NCBI RefSeq assembly: GCF_026013565.1
Contig: NZ_JAPDOB010000002.1
Location: forward strand, 124,001-188,000
Source of the DNA: Sphingomonas arvum
Lineage (GTDB): Bacteria; Pseudomonadota; Alphaproteobacteria; Sphingomonadales; Sphingomonadaceae
Direction of reading: 5' to 3'
Length of the DNA stretch: 64,000 nucleotides
Every line of letters begins with the position of its first letter. Within the stretch, counting starts at the first letter, position 1. Below are positions 43,142 through 53,925 of this stretch, piece by piece. The notes beneath the pieces were generated by a model, which had not been told where the DNA came from, made no database searches, and saw nothing but the letters and a program-made list of their open reading frames with translations. The position numbers and the translations under genes are program-made.

Positions 43142-43540
43142 ATGGACGACCCCTTCAACCTTCAACGCTTCGTCGAGGCCCAGGCCAGCGGCGTCTACGA
43201 ACAGGCGCTGGCCGAACTCAGGGCCCGCGCCAAGCAGAGCCACTGGATGTGGTTCATCTTCCCCCAGCACCGCGACCTGGGCCGCAGCGCCACCGCCAGG
43301 TTCTACGGCCTCTCAGGCGTTGACGAAGCCCGCGCCTACCTGGCCCACCCGCTGCTCGGCCCGAGGCTGCGCGAGTGCTTTGAAGCACTCCGTCCGCACC
43401 TGGAAGCGGGGGTCACGGCCGAGGCCATTCTTGGCAAGGTGGACGCGATCAAGCTGCGGTCGTGTGCGGAGATATTCCGTGAGGCGGCGCCAGGTGAGAC
43501 GTTCCACTCCGGACTAGAGCGAGGGCCCGAGATTGAGTGA
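43142..43540 (+). CDS. DUF1810 family protein
   Basis: The 132-aa protein is an intact DUF1810 member: FNLQRFVEAQASGVYEQALA, SHWMWFIFPQHRDLGRS, FYGLSGVDEARAYLAHPLLG and LRSCAEIFREA with a C-terminal Phe-His. The family (E. coli-like calpastatin-named proteins) has unknown biochemistry; recent literature links some members to ADP-ribose/NAD chemistry, which I cannot verify here. A decayed second copy lies 1.5 kb downstream. Overlaps the next gene by 8 nt. Confidence 0.9.
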   Translation: MDDPFNLQRFVEAQASGVYEQALAELRARAKQSHWMWFIFPQHRDLGRSATARFYGLSGVDEARAYLAHPLLGPRLRECFEALRPHLEAGVTAEAILGKVDAIKLRSCAEIFREAAPGETFHSGLERGPEIE

Positions 43541-43988
43541 GGTGCAGATCCTGGTGGATGCGGACGCCTGCCCGGTGAAAGAGGAAGTCTATCGTGTGGC
43601 TCTCCGGCGTGAGGTGCCGGTCAAGGTGGTGAGCAACATGCGGCTGCGGGTGCCGGAGCATTCGCTGGTCGAGCGGGTGGTGGTGAGCGACGCTTTCAAC
43701 GCCGCCGACGACTGGATCGCGGAAGCGGCGGATGCGCGAACGGTGGTGATCACCGGCGACATCCTGCTTGCCGACCGCTGTCTGAAGGCGGGCGCGACGG
43801 TGATCGGCCACAACGGCAAGCCCTTCACTGGGGCCAGCATCGGCAGCGCAATCGCCACCCGAGCCATCATGGCCGACCTCCGCGCCGGCGGCGACGTGGT
43901 CGGCGGGCCGGCGCCGTTCGCCAAGGCCGACCGTTCGCGTTTCCTGCAGGCGCTCGACGAAGCGCTGGTTCGGCTGGAGCGGAGATGA
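43533..43988 (+). CDS. DUF188 (YaiI/YqxD) family protein
   Basis: The 151-aa protein shows the PIN-like YaiI/YqxD motifs: ILVDADACPVKEEVYRVA at the start, VSNMRLRVPEHS, VVITGDILLADRCLKAGATV and GGPAPFAKADRSRF. The conserved acidic residues (DAD, GD) suggest a metal-dependent nuclease fold, function unproven. The start used is TTG at 43533 overlapping the DUF1810 stop; GTG at 43542 is equally possible and would give MQILVDADACP. Confidence 0.9.
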   Translation: MSEVQILVDADACPVKEEVYRVALRREVPVKVVSNMRLRVPEHSLVERVVVSDAFNAADDWIAEAADARTVVITGDILLADRCLKAGATVIGHNGKPFTGASIGSAIATRAIMADLRAGGDVVGGPAPFAKADRSRFLQALDEALVRLERR

Positions 43989-44061
43989 GGATCGATGTCG
44001 GGCAGGTTGCTTGCCCGCACCGAACGGCGCGCTACTCTGAGGTGCACACAGGGGGGCCGAA

Positions 44062-44624
44062 GTGGACGCATTCTCCTATCTGTCGGTCCTGCTGTCGATC
44101 ATCCTGGGCCTCGCGATCCAGCAGGTGCTGCAAGGGTATCGCGCCCTGATCCTGTCGCGGCGTACCATCCGTTTCTACCCGCTGCCGCTGATCTGGTCCG
44201 TGCTGATACTTCTGATGGTGACCCAGCATTGGTGGGCGAGCTTCAGCCTGGCCCGGCGGACGGACTGGTCGTTCGCGGCATTCGCCACCACGCTGGTCCT
44301 GACTGGCTTCATCTACATGCTGGCGGCGATCGTTCTGCCCGATGTGCGGGCAGACGAGCCGCTGGATCTCAAGGGCATTATTACCGCGAGGCGCCGGCGT
44401 TCTTCGGCATCGCGGTGGCGGTGCTGCTGTGGAGCATGTTCCGCGAATATATGCTGGAAGGCCGGCTGCCCGAGCGGGAGAACCTGATTTTCCACCTGCT
44501 GTTTCTGGCCTGCGCCATCCCTGCCGCCTTCTCCCGCCGCGAGCGCCTGCACCAGCTGCTGACCGGAGCGATGATCGTCCTGTTCGTCGCTTATATCGTG
44601 CTGCTGTTCAGACAGCTGCGGTGA
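44062..44624 (+). pseudogene. Frameshifted hypothetical membrane protein gene
   Basis: The first part (GTG 44062 on) reads MDAFSYLSVLLSIILGLAIQ with three helices, up to DEPLDLKG. From about 44376 the continuation is in another frame: HYYREAPAFFGIAVAVLLWS to the end at 44624 (LFVAYIVLLFRQLR). Together they give a plausible protein of about 187 residues with five helices. One base appears lost near 44374-44378 (a C after AAGGGC). A sequencing error cannot be excluded. It lies directly before a dead DUF1810 copy. Confidence 0.7.
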
Positions 44625-44880
44625 CCAGCGCGGCCGACGATTCGGTCAACCAAGAGCGCTTCGTCGCGGCGCAAGCCCGCGGCGTGTACGGGGCTGCGCT
44701 TGCCGAGCTGCGGGCCGGGCGGGGGCGCAGCCACTAAATACGGTCACCCTTGCCCAGCACCGCAACCTGGGCCGAAGCGCCACGGGCAAATCTTACCGCC
44801 TGTCAGGCGAGGAAGAAGCCCGCGCCTACCTGACTCACCCGCTGCTCGGCCCGAGCCTGCGCGAGTGCGGCAAGGGGCCG
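44621..44880 (+). pseudogene. Decayed second DUF1810 copy
   Basis: From GTG 44621 the frame reads QERFVAAQARGVYGAALAEL like the intact gene at 43142, then hits TAA at 44735 where the intact gene has the conserved Trp codon of SHWMWF. After a one-base loss, similarity resumes at 44752 in another frame: AQHRNLGRSATGKSYRLSGE and ARAYLTHPLLGPSLREC. It ends near 44880, without the C-terminal half. The product is dead. Its GTG overlaps the stop of the frameshifted membrane gene. Confidence 0.85.
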
Positions 44881-44896
44881 GTTGTGACAGCGCGTG

Positions 44897-44946
44897 GGCC
44901 GTGTCGGCGTTAAGGCTGACGTTCACTGGTCGCACCAGCGGAACTC
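44897..44946. repeat. 50-bp remnant of thiC
   Basis: These bases align with 45412-45462 inside thiC: about 84% identical with one gap, including CCAGCGGAACTC at the end. On the minus strand they encode VNVSLNADTA where ThiC has [10 protein letters not shown]. It lies between the dead DUF1810 copy and the last bases of the 54-aa gene. Confidence 0.7.
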
Positions 44947-45108
44947 AGGACGCCTCCGGTCCACGCTTCGCCTTGTGCTCGGCGATTGCCTGGTCGGTCG
45001 CAGCGATGCGCTGACGCTCGGGGGTTTCCTTGGGCAGGCCCTTAAGGCGGCAGGTTGCCCACAGGGTCTTCCGCTCAGCCTCAAGCTTCTTGAGGTACAA
45101 GTCCGCCA

Positions 45109-45109
<1 letters not shown>
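44945..45109 (-). CDS. 54-aa charged protein coupled to thiC
   Basis: The frame on the minus strand reads MADLYLKKLEAERKTLWATC then RLKGLPKETPERQRIAATDQ and AIAEHKAKRGPEAS. It is helical and highly charged. Its ATG overlaps the last base of the thiC TGA (TGATG), so it should be translated by re-initiation after thiC. I recall small KKLEAER proteins in alphaproteobacteria without known role. The stop lies at the edge of the thiC remnant. Confidence 0.65.
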
Positions 45110-47188
<2,079 letters not shown>

Positions 47189-47231
47189 GATCGGACGTGC
47201 ATAGGCGCAAGCCGCGGCTCGCGCCAGTGAC

Positions 47232-47720
47232 TTAGCGACCCTGGGGACCGGACTCGCGCCGCTCTGCCGCCTGCAGTTCGGCCGGAGTCACGGTGCCGTC
47301 CTTGTTCGTGTCCAAGCCCATGAAATTGGCACCGGTGCCGGCAGCGAACTCCGCCTTGGTGACGCTGCCGTCCTTGTTGGCATCGAACTGGAGCAGGGGC
47401 GCAGGGGGGAGCTTGGCCGGGTCGACATCCAGCATCTTGGCGAACTCGGCCTGGCTGAGGCTGCCATTCTTGTTGATGTCGAGCTTGCTGAACATGGCTT
47501 GCGACTGCCGCTGGAGGGCGGCGGCCGTGGCGCGCTGGCGGGCGCTGGCCAGCTCGGCCGCGCTGACCGTGCCGTCCTTGTTGGCGTCGATCTCGCCGAA
47601 TTCACGGTTCATGTTGGCGTCGTATTCGGCGCGAGTGACGGGCTTAGGGGCGCCTCCCTGCTGGGCCGCGGCCGGGGTGGCCAGAATGGCGACGAGGCCG
47701 ATGACGATGACTGCGCGCAT
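47232..47720 (-). CDS. Exported four-EF-hand calcium-binding protein
   Basis: The 162-aa protein has a signal peptide (MRAVIVIGLVAILATPAAA). Four canonical EF-hand loops follow in order: DANKDGTVSAAE, DINKNGSLSQAE, DANKDGSVTKAE and DTNKDGTVTPAE, each with Asp/Asn at 1, 3, 5 and Glu at 12. Calcium binding in the periplasm is strongly expected. The loops are paired (1-2, 3-4) as in calmodulin-like pairs. Target unknown. The thiC leader starts 44 bp beyond its stop. Confidence 0.92.
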   Translation of the reverse strand: MRAVIVIGLVAILATPAAAQQGGAPKPVTRAEYDANMNREFGEIDANKDGTVSAAELASARQRATAAALQRQSQAMFSKLDINKNGSLSQAEFAKMLDVDPAKLPPAPLLQFDANKDGSVTKAEFAAGTGANFMGLDTNKDGTVTPAELQAAERRESGPQGR

Positions 47721-47888
47721 GAGAAAACTCCTGAGAAATCGGGGCGCCACTAGGCTGCTGCTGCTGGCCTCAAGCTGAACACCGGGCAACGGCTCGTCCC
47801 GGCCGAAGCGCCGGTCGGCGTGAGGAAGGAGGGACCCAAGTCGCCGCCGCCGAGTTATGACACCCGTTCCAACAGGGAGTTTACCCTT

Positions 47889-48185
47889 ATGCGCGCTTTG
47901 ATCTTGGTCGCCGGTGCGGCCCTTTCGCTTTCCGCCTGTGGCGGGAACTCGTCGACCAACGACGCCAACACCATGGCGACCGACAACATGATGATGGACA
48001 GCGGCAACATGTCGATGGACCAGAACATGATGATGGACAGCAACATGTCGAACATGGGCATGGACGCCAACATGTCCGGTGGCATGGACGGCAACATGAG
48101 CACCAATGCCGCCACCGAGAGCAACATGATGGCGCAGGACCGGAACACCAACGCTCCGGACACCAACATCGCCAACGGCATGTAA
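47889..48185 (+). CDS. Met/Asn/Asp-rich lipoprotein
   Basis: The 98-aa precursor has a lipobox LSAC (Cys at residue 17). The mature part is nearly all Met, Asn, Asp, Ser and Gly (NMMMDSGNMSMDQNMMMDSN), with over 20 Met in about 80 residues. Such Met-rich patches can bind Cu(I) or Ag(I) or absorb oxidants, but that is inference. The upstream frame from 47820 was not used because the lipoprotein signal starts at MRALIL. A strong terminator follows. Confidence 0.75.
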   Translation: MRALILVAGAALSLSACGGNSSTNDANTMATDNMMMDSGNMSMDQNMMMDSNMSNMGMDANMSGGMDGNMSTNAATESNMMAQDRNTNAPDTNIANGM

Positions 48186-48236
48186 GAGAATTGGAGCTAA
48201 GACAGGGCGGCCGTCACGCAGCTGCCCTGGCTCCCG

Positions 48237-48269
48237 GAGCGCCCGCCCTCACCGGCGGGCGCTCTTTTT
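48237..48269 (+). terminator. Rho-independent terminator after the Met-rich lipoprotein gene
   Basis: GAGCGCCCGCC (48237-48247) pairs perfectly with GGCGGGCGCTC (48254-48264), loop CTCACC, followed by TTTTT (48265-48269). It is the clearest intrinsic terminator in the window and also sits 12 bp after the convergent MipA gene stop. Confidence 0.92.
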
Positions 48270-48280
48270 CGTGGTGTTCG

Positions 48281-49138
48281 CTAGAAGCTGTAGCCGACGC
48301 CTGCGGCGAGCAACCATTGGCTCCGGCTGCCGGCGATGCGGACGATCGGGCTGTCGCCGGCATCGCCGGTGAGGCGCTTGTAGTTGGCCGAGCCGAACAG
48401 GCCCCAGCCCTTGCGCAGGTCGCCACTGAGCGACAGGCCGGTCAGCGCTCCGAGTTGCCAGCTCTTCAGGCCGCCACCGCTTGGATTGTAGGCTGGCAGA
48501 CCGCTGGCGAGCGCACCGGCCGGCGAGATGCCGAAATAATAGTCGTTGTACTTGCCGCTGACGTAATCGGCCGAGGCCGACACGCCGACGTAGACGGTGC
48601 GTGACAGCGGCGTGCCGAACTCGGCCGTCGGGGTGACCACCCAGCTTTCATGCGCGTTGCCGAGGTCCTTGACCGCGTCGAGGCGGAAGCTGAGCGCGTC
48701 ATAGGGGTTGGTCAGGCCATGGAAGGTGACGCCGCCGAACGCGCCGACCTCGAACCCTGTGTTGAGCTCCGGCAGAGCGTCGACCCGGTCGTCCTTGACC
48801 TTGCCGGTGCGGTTGAGGCGGACGCCGACGATCGGGCCGACGTCGAGGTCGACCTTGCCAGGCCGGTCGACCAGGTCGGCATAAAGGTAGGTTCCGCGCG
48901 AGAAGATGCTGATCCCCCCGGTGCGGGCCTGGAGCACGGCGCCGGGAATGATGCGGTGATCGTCGGAGCCTTCGTAGTCGGGCACGAAGGCGGCACCCAC
49001 GCCAATGCGTAGATAGTCGCTGCGGTCATTGGGGTCCGGCAGCGGCTGGAGCGCCGAAGATTGATCAACGGACTGCGCAGCGGCGGGCACGGCAGCAAGC
49101 AGCGCGGCCGCAACCGCGGCAAGACGAATGGCAGTCAT
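48281..49138 (-). CDS. MipA/OmpV family outer-membrane protein
   Basis: The 285-aa protein has a signal peptide (MTAIRLAAVAAALLAAVPA). A beta-barrel follows: alternating aromatic strands, FVPDYEGSDDHRIIPGAVLQ near the front (family hallmark) and the end QWLLAAGVGYSF with the terminal Phe. MipA/OmpV proteins scaffold murein hydrolases/synthases or act as pores. The ATG at 49138 was preferred to 49285 because it begins the signal peptide. Confidence 0.92.
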   Translation of the reverse strand: MTAIRLAAVAAALLAAVPAAAQSVDQSSALQPLPDPNDRSDYLRIGVGAAFVPDYEGSDDHRIIPGAVLQARTGGISIFSRGTYLYADLVDRPGKVDLDVGPIVGVRLNRTGKVKDDRVDALPELNTGFEVGAFGGVTFHGLTNPYDALSFRLDAVKDLGNAHESWVVTPTAEFGTPLSRTVYVGVSASADYVSGKYNDYYFGISPAGALASGLPAYNPSGGGLKSWQLGALTGLSLSGDLRKGWGLFGSANYKRLTGDAGDSPIVRIAGSRSQWLLAAGVGYSF

Positions 49139-49199
49139 GCGAATTTTCCCCTGTGGTGCGGCACGCAGTAGCAGAAACGCGCCGTTTTTCCAGTCAGCC

Positions 49200-49538
49200 T
49201 CAGTCGCCGGCGCCGGCTTCGGGCGTGAAATACTTATCGTACTTGCCGGCTTCGCCCTTGTGCTCGTCGGCGTCCGCGGGCGCATCCTTCTTGCGAGTGA
49301 TGTTGGGCCATTGCGAGGAGAAGGTGGCGTTCAGCTCCAACCACTGTTCGTTGCCGGACTCGGTGTCGGGCAGGATCGCCTCGGCCGGGCACTCGGGCTC
49401 ACACACGCCGCAGTCGATGCATTCATTCGGGTTGATGACCAGCATGGTCTCGCCCTCATAGAAGCAGTCAACCGGACAGACCTCGACGCAGTCCATGTAC
49501 TTGCAGCGGATGCAGGCGTCGGTGACGACGTAGGTCAT
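49200..49538 (-). CDS. fdxA: Ferredoxin FdxA (7Fe type)
   Basis: The 112-aa protein has N-terminal cysteines C9, C12, C17, C21, C25 and a second set C40, C43, C46, C50 ([13 protein letters not shown]), matching the [3Fe-4S][4Fe-4S] ferredoxins of the Azotobacter FdI type. A C-terminal extension of about 60 residues is charged. It is an electron carrier. In many alphaproteobacteria it follows the helicase/S4 pair, as here, although the usual downstream CarD gene is replaced by MipA. Confidence 0.94.
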   Translation of the reverse strand: MTYVVTDACIRCKYMDCVEVCPVDCFYEGETMLVINPNECIDCGVCEPECPAEAILPDTESGNEQWLELNATFSSQWPNITRKKDAPADADEHKGEAGKYDKYFTPEAGAGD

Positions 49539-49568
49539 GTGTCTGTGGCTCCCTTGTTGGCGGAAGCG

Positions 49569-49853
49569 CTATGCCGGGTCCGTGGTTCCGTCAACGGGCG
49601 AGGCTTCGACGATCTCCTCGTAGCAGGCCTGGGCTTCGGGAGCGGGGCCGCGGCGGGCGGGCAGCGCAAGGACGCGCAACACGCGGACCTTGCCCCTTAG
49701 CGGCAGGGCAACGACGCTGCCGACCCGGACCTCGTCGCTGGGCTTTTCCACCCGGCGGCCGTCGATGCGGGTGCGGCCTTGTGCGAGCAGCTCCTGCGCC
49801 TGGGTGCGACTCTTGATCAGGCGTATCATGAACAGGAACTTGTCGACGCGCAC
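49569..49853 (-). CDS. S4 domain RNA-binding protein (Hsp15-like)
   Basis: The 94-aa protein is a single S4 domain: RVDKFLFMIRLIKSRTQAQE, LLAQGRTRIDGRRVEKPSDE and RVGSVVALPLRGKVRVLRVL, then a short basic tail. Hsp15-like proteins bind 50S-stalled peptidyl-tRNA. GTG at 49853 uses the last base of the helicase TAG (TAGTG), so coupling is expected. The family N-terminus fits this start better than one further upstream. Confidence 0.9.
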   Translation of the reverse strand: MRVDKFLFMIRLIKSRTQAQELLAQGRTRIDGRRVEKPSDEVRVGSVVALPLRGKVRVLRVLALPARRGPAPEAQACYEEIVEASPVDGTTDPA

Positions 49854-52363
49854 TAGGGCTTGAGGCTCGCGAAGGCGGCGGCGAAGGCGTTGCCGGGCTT
49901 CAGCGGCGCGGGACGTTCGGGGCGGCGGCGCTGGCCGCGCCAACTCCAGCTCTCACCCTTGGGCGTAAAGCCGACCTCGGCCAGCAGGCGGACGAGCGCC
50001 GTTTCGTCAAGACCGAGCGAGGTGACCAGTTGGCGGTCGACGATGTCTTCACCGCCGGCCGCACGAACCTTGTGCGCGTGGGCGGCGAGGCGGTCGGCAA
50101 GGTCGATGCGCAGCCAGCCCGTGCCGACCCGGCGGTAGGCCAGAACAGCGCCGCGCGGGTCGGCTTCGGCGGGCAGGGTGGCCGCGCCCGGCGGCGCCAG
50201 CGCGGGCATGGCGTCGCCTGTCCGAACGGTGATCAGCGCCGCGCGCCAGCGCTGCGCTTCGGGCTTGAGCAATGACGGCAGAAACACGTCAAGCGCACCA
50301 AGGCGGACCCGCAGCTTGTACAGCGCGGCCCGGTCATCCTTGGCCAGCTGGCCGATCGGCGCGGCAAGAACCTTGCGTGGCGTCACGCCGCCGGCGTCCG
50401 CCAGCATGGCGGTGAGCGCGCGGACGGCGGGCGAGTGCTTCGGGTCGGATGAGGCGCGGGCGAGCCGCTGCAGGTCACCGAGATGACGGCCGACCTGCGC
50501 CTCGACCCATTGCTCCAGCCGTGCGCGCAGCGCGGACCGGACCGGGGCGGACAGGCGGTCGAGCGCACGGGCGGTGCGCAAGGCCGGCTCCGTCAATGAG
50601 CGCCCGGGCGCGAGCCGCGCGAGCAGGTGCCCGTCGCCGGTAACCGCCACGTCGCTGCCGCTGGTGGCGAGCAGGGCGAACTTGGTGTCATCGCCAGCGG
50701 TGAGGTCACGGGCGCGACGGTCGAGTTCCTCGCCCAGGCGGCGCTCGGCGGCCGCGAGCAGCAGTCGCTTGTCGGCCAGCCGAGCGGTCGGATCAACGGT
50801 GAAGTCGAAGCCGGCTAGGTGGCCGATCGGCTCCGGCCCGACGCTGACCTCGCCGTCGGCGGCGACGGTGACTGGGAGGGCGTCGGCCCCGCGGGCGCCG
50901 ATGTCGCGGACCAGCACGGCCGTGCGGCGATCGACGAAGCGCTGCGTCAGGGCGGAATGAAGGGCATCGCTGAGCCGACCTTCGACGGCGTGGGTGCGCT
51001 CCGCCCACTTGGCGGGATCGGCCAGCCAGTCGGCGCGATGGGCGATGTAGGCCCAGCTGCGGACGCCGGCGAGCCGGTCGGCCAACGCCTCGATGTCGCC
51101 CTGAACGTTGTCGAGCCGGGCGACTTCGGCGGCGAACCAGTCCTGCGAGATGTGTCCGCCCTCGCCGATGTAGCTATACACCCGGCGGACCATGCGGGCA
51201 TGGTGCATCGGTCCTACCTTGCGGAAGTCGGGCAGCCCGCAGGCGGCCCATAGCTGGCGCGCCTGGCGGCCGCGGCGGGCGGCGACGGCGGGATCCTCGG
51301 CGATCAGCTTCAAGACGGCGAGGTCGATGCTGAGCGGGGCCGGGCGGAGCAAGGGGTCGTCGCTCCTCGCCTCCAGGCTGGCGATCAAGGCACGGACGTC
51401 GGTGAAGTCGAGCTCGGGGTTGCGCCAATAAAGATGGTCGAGCGGGCGGAAGCGGTGCTCCTCTATCGCGCCGATCTCCTCGTCGGTGAAGTGGGCTCCT
51501 TCTTCCCCGCCCAGGCCCAGCGTGCCGAAGCTGCCATCGCGCTGGTGGCGACCGGCGCGGCCGGCGATCTGCGCCATCTCGGTGATGAGCAGGCGGCGCT
51601 GGCGGCGGCCGTCGAACTTCTCCAGGCCGGCAAAGGCAACATGGGTGACGTCCATGTTAAGGCCCATGCCTATGGCGTCGGTGGCAACCAGATAGTCGAC
51701 CTCGCCGCGCTGGAACATGGCAACCTGCGCGTTGCGAGTGGCGGGCGACAGGGCGCCCATCACCACCGCCGCACCGCCCTTGAACCGGCGCAGCATCTCG
51801 GCCAGCGCGTAGACCTGCTCGGCGGAGAAGGCGACCACGGCCGAGCGCGGTGGCAGGCGGGACAGCTTCACCGCGCCAGCGTAGCGCAGGGTGGAAAAGC
51901 GCGGCCGGCTGATCACCTCGGCCTCCGGCACCAGCTTGCGAATGAGCGGACGCAGCGTGTCGGAGCCGAGGATCAGCGTCTCTTCCCGCCCCCGCGCGCG
52001 GAGCATGCGGTCGGTGAAGACGTGTCCGCGCTCCGGGTCGGTGCCGAGCTGGGCTTCATCAATGGCGCAGAAGGCGAAGTCCTGCTCCACGGGCATCGAT
52101 TCGACAGTGCTGAGCCAGTAGCGGGCCGTCGGGGGAACGATTCGCTCCTCGCCAGTCAGCAGCGCGACGCTGGCCTCGCCCTTAAGCTTTACCACCCGGT
52201 CGTAGACCTCCCGGGCGAGGAGGCGGAGCGGGAAGCCCATCACCCCCGAGGAATGGGCGCACATGCGCTCGATCGCGAGGTGGGTCTTGCCGGTGTTCGT
52301 CGGACCGAGAATTGCCCGCACCGAACCGTCGCCGTGAATGGCCATGAGCCGATGTGGGGCCAT
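49853..52363 (-). CDS. SUV3-like DExH helicase
   Basis: The 836-aa protein has a SUV3-type RNA helicase core: Walker A LGPTNTGKTHLAIERM, CAIDEAQLGTDPERGHVFTD, VAFSAEQVYALAEMLRRFKG, ATDAIGMGLNMDVTHVAFAG and QIAGRAGRHQRDGSFG (motif VI). Mitochondrial SUV3 works with PNPase in RNA decay; the alphaproteobacterial homologs presumably act on RNA. The C-terminal 350 residues are variable. The start is uncertain: ATG 52363 used; ATG 52345 or GTG 52372 possible. Confidence 0.92.
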   Translation of the reverse strand: MAPHRLMAIHGDGSVRAILGPTNTGKTHLAIERMCAHSSGVMGFPLRLLAREVYDRVVKLKGEASVALLTGEERIVPPTARYWLSTVESMPVEQDFAFCAIDEAQLGTDPERGHVFTDRMLRARGREETLILGSDTLRPLIRKLVPEAEVISRPRFSTLRYAGAVKLSRLPPRSAVVAFSAEQVYALAEMLRRFKGGAAVVMGALSPATRNAQVAMFQRGEVDYLVATDAIGMGLNMDVTHVAFAGLEKFDGRRQRRLLITEMAQIAGRAGRHQRDGSFGTLGLGGEEGAHFTDEEIGAIEEHRFRPLDHLYWRNPELDFTDVRALIASLEARSDDPLLRPAPLSIDLAVLKLIAEDPAVAARRGRQARQLWAACGLPDFRKVGPMHHARMVRRVYSYIGEGGHISQDWFAAEVARLDNVQGDIEALADRLAGVRSWAYIAHRADWLADPAKWAERTHAVEGRLSDALHSALTQRFVDRRTAVLVRDIGARGADALPVTVAADGEVSVGPEPIGHLAGFDFTVDPTARLADKRLLLAAAERRLGEELDRRARDLTAGDDTKFALLATSGSDVAVTGDGHLLARLAPGRSLTEPALRTARALDRLSAPVRSALRARLEQWVEAQVGRHLGDLQRLARASSDPKHSPAVRALTAMLADAGGVTPRKVLAAPIGQLAKDDRAALYKLRVRLGALDVFLPSLLKPEAQRWRAALITVRTGDAMPALAPPGAATLPAEADPRGAVLAYRRVGTGWLRIDLADRLAAHAHKVRAAGGEDIVDRQLVTSLGLDETALVRLLAEVGFTPKGESWSWRGQRRRPERPAPLKPGNAFAAAFASLKP

Positions 52364-52446
52364 GCGGGGCACAAGCGCAAGCGATCATATCGCCTCCGTT
52401 CCGTCTCTTAGCGGCACGTTAACCCTGCTGGGCGACAAGGCACGGG

Positions 52447-53859
52447 ATGTTTCATTCGCGCGTTCTCCCCGCCGACGCGGTGCCGGTCTTTGGACTAAGG
52501 GCACCGCCGCGAGCGCCGTTCAGCCTGGTGGTGGACCTTGGCGGCGACCTGTTCAGCCGTCGTTGGTGGCGCGGGTTGGGAACGCTACTCGCGCTGACCG
52601 GGGCAGTGGCGGCGCTGGCGCCGGGGCTGGAGCCGCTCGCGGGCGGACGCACCGCGGAGTTCGACGAGCCGGCCGCCGAGCAATGGGATTCCGTTGGCAT
52701 CGGTGCGCTGGACGGGGGGGCGAAGACCGGCCTGCCGATGGCGGAGACGGCGGCTGTGAAGCCGCTGGCGGAGGCGCCGGTGCGGACGTCGGTGGCACTG
52801 TTCGCCACCCTTGGGCCGGGCGACACGATCGGGCGGCTGCTGGCCCGCAACGGGGCGGGCGGGGCGGATGCGGCGCAGGTCGAGGCGCTGGTTCACTCGG
52901 CCGGGCGGACGTTGACGCCGGGCACGGCCGTGAGCTTCACGCTGGGTTTGCCGTTGGCGGGCGGGGCGCGGCCGGTCGAGCGGGTGAGCCTCAGGGCCGG
53001 GCTGGACCTCAAGCTCGAGCTCGCGGCCGGAGCAGACGGGTTGACGATGACGCGAGTGGCCATCCCGGTCGATCGACGGCCGCTACGCATCCGTGGTCGG
53101 GTCGGGTCGGGGCTCTACTGGTCGCTCCGCGCGGCTGGGGCGAACCCGGCGGCGGCCGCGCAATATCTGCAGGCGCTGGCGACCCAGATCGAGGTCGGCA
53201 GCGAGGTCGGGAGCGAGGACCGTTTCACCTTGGTCCTGGAGAGCGCGCGGGCCGCGACGGGCGAGCAGGTGACGGGGCCGTTGCTTTATGCCGGGCTCGA
53301 CCGGGCGGTGGGATCTCCGCTGCAACTGCTGCGCTGGCGCACCGGCGGCCAGGCGCAATGGCTCGACGCGGGCAACGCGAGTGATCCGCGGCCGCGGGTC
53401 TCGAGTGGCATCACCTGGCCGGTGCAGGCGCCGATCACCTCCACCTTCGGGATGCGGCTGCACCCGATCCTGCGCTTCCTGCGCCCGCACAAGGGGATCG
53501 ACTTCGGCGCGCACTGGGGCCAGCCGATCGTTGCCGCCGCCGACGGGCAGGTCGAACGCGCCGGCTGGGCCGGCGGTTACGGCCAGCAGGTGCGGATCGC
53601 GCACGGCGGCAGCCTAGAGACCAGCTACAGCCACATGAGCCGGATGGTCGTGGCGCCGGGCAGTGCTGTCAGGCAGGGGCAGCTGATTGGCTATGTCGGT
53701 ACCACTGGCCTGTCGACCGGCCCGCACCTCCATTTCGAGACGTTGCGGAATGGCGTGGCGGTGAACCCGATGGGCGTGCGCTTCGTGCATGTCGCGGCAG
53801 TCGATCCGGGGCAGGCGGCCGCGATCCGGGCGCGGGTACGGGCACTGCTCGGCGCCTGA
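52447..53859 (+). CDS. M23 family metallopeptidase (LytM-type), membrane anchored
   Basis: The 470-aa protein has an N-terminal soluble stretch and a membrane helix (about residues 44-60, LGTLLALTGAVAALAPG). A long periplasmic region and a C-terminal M23 domain follow. Zinc ligands are in place: H348 and D352 (HKGIDFGAHWGQP) and H427-L-H429 (GPHLHFETLRNG), with SHMS between. It should cleave peptidoglycan cross-bridges during growth or division. It is divergent from the SUV3-like gene across 83 bp. Confidence 0.93.
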   Translation: MFHSRVLPADAVPVFGLRAPPRAPFSLVVDLGGDLFSRRWWRGLGTLLALTGAVAALAPGLEPLAGGRTAEFDEPAAEQWDSVGIGALDGGAKTGLPMAETAAVKPLAEAPVRTSVALFATLGPGDTIGRLLARNGAGGADAAQVEALVHSAGRTLTPGTAVSFTLGLPLAGGARPVERVSLRAGLDLKLELAAGADGLTMTRVAIPVDRRPLRIRGRVGSGLYWSLRAAGANPAAAAQYLQALATQIEVGSEVGSEDRFTLVLESARAATGEQVTGPLLYAGLDRAVGSPLQLLRWRTGGQAQWLDAGNASDPRPRVSSGITWPVQAPITSTFGMRLHPILRFLRPHKGIDFGAHWGQPIVAAADGQVERAGWAGGYGQQVRIAHGGSLETSYSHMSRMVVAPGSAVRQGQLIGYVGTTGLSTGPHLHFETLRNGVAVNPMGVRFVHVAAVDPGQAAAIRARVRALLGA

Positions 53860-53925
53860 TCAGGCGTATCTCGTCAACTTCCGTTCAGGTGGCGCGTTGC
53901 ACCCGTCGCCTCGGGAGACACGAAG

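Noticed and set aside
44700-45014. A 104-codon plus-strand frame near the dead DUF1810
   Set aside because: It crosses the pseudogene and the thiC remnant out of their frames, so it is fortuitous.
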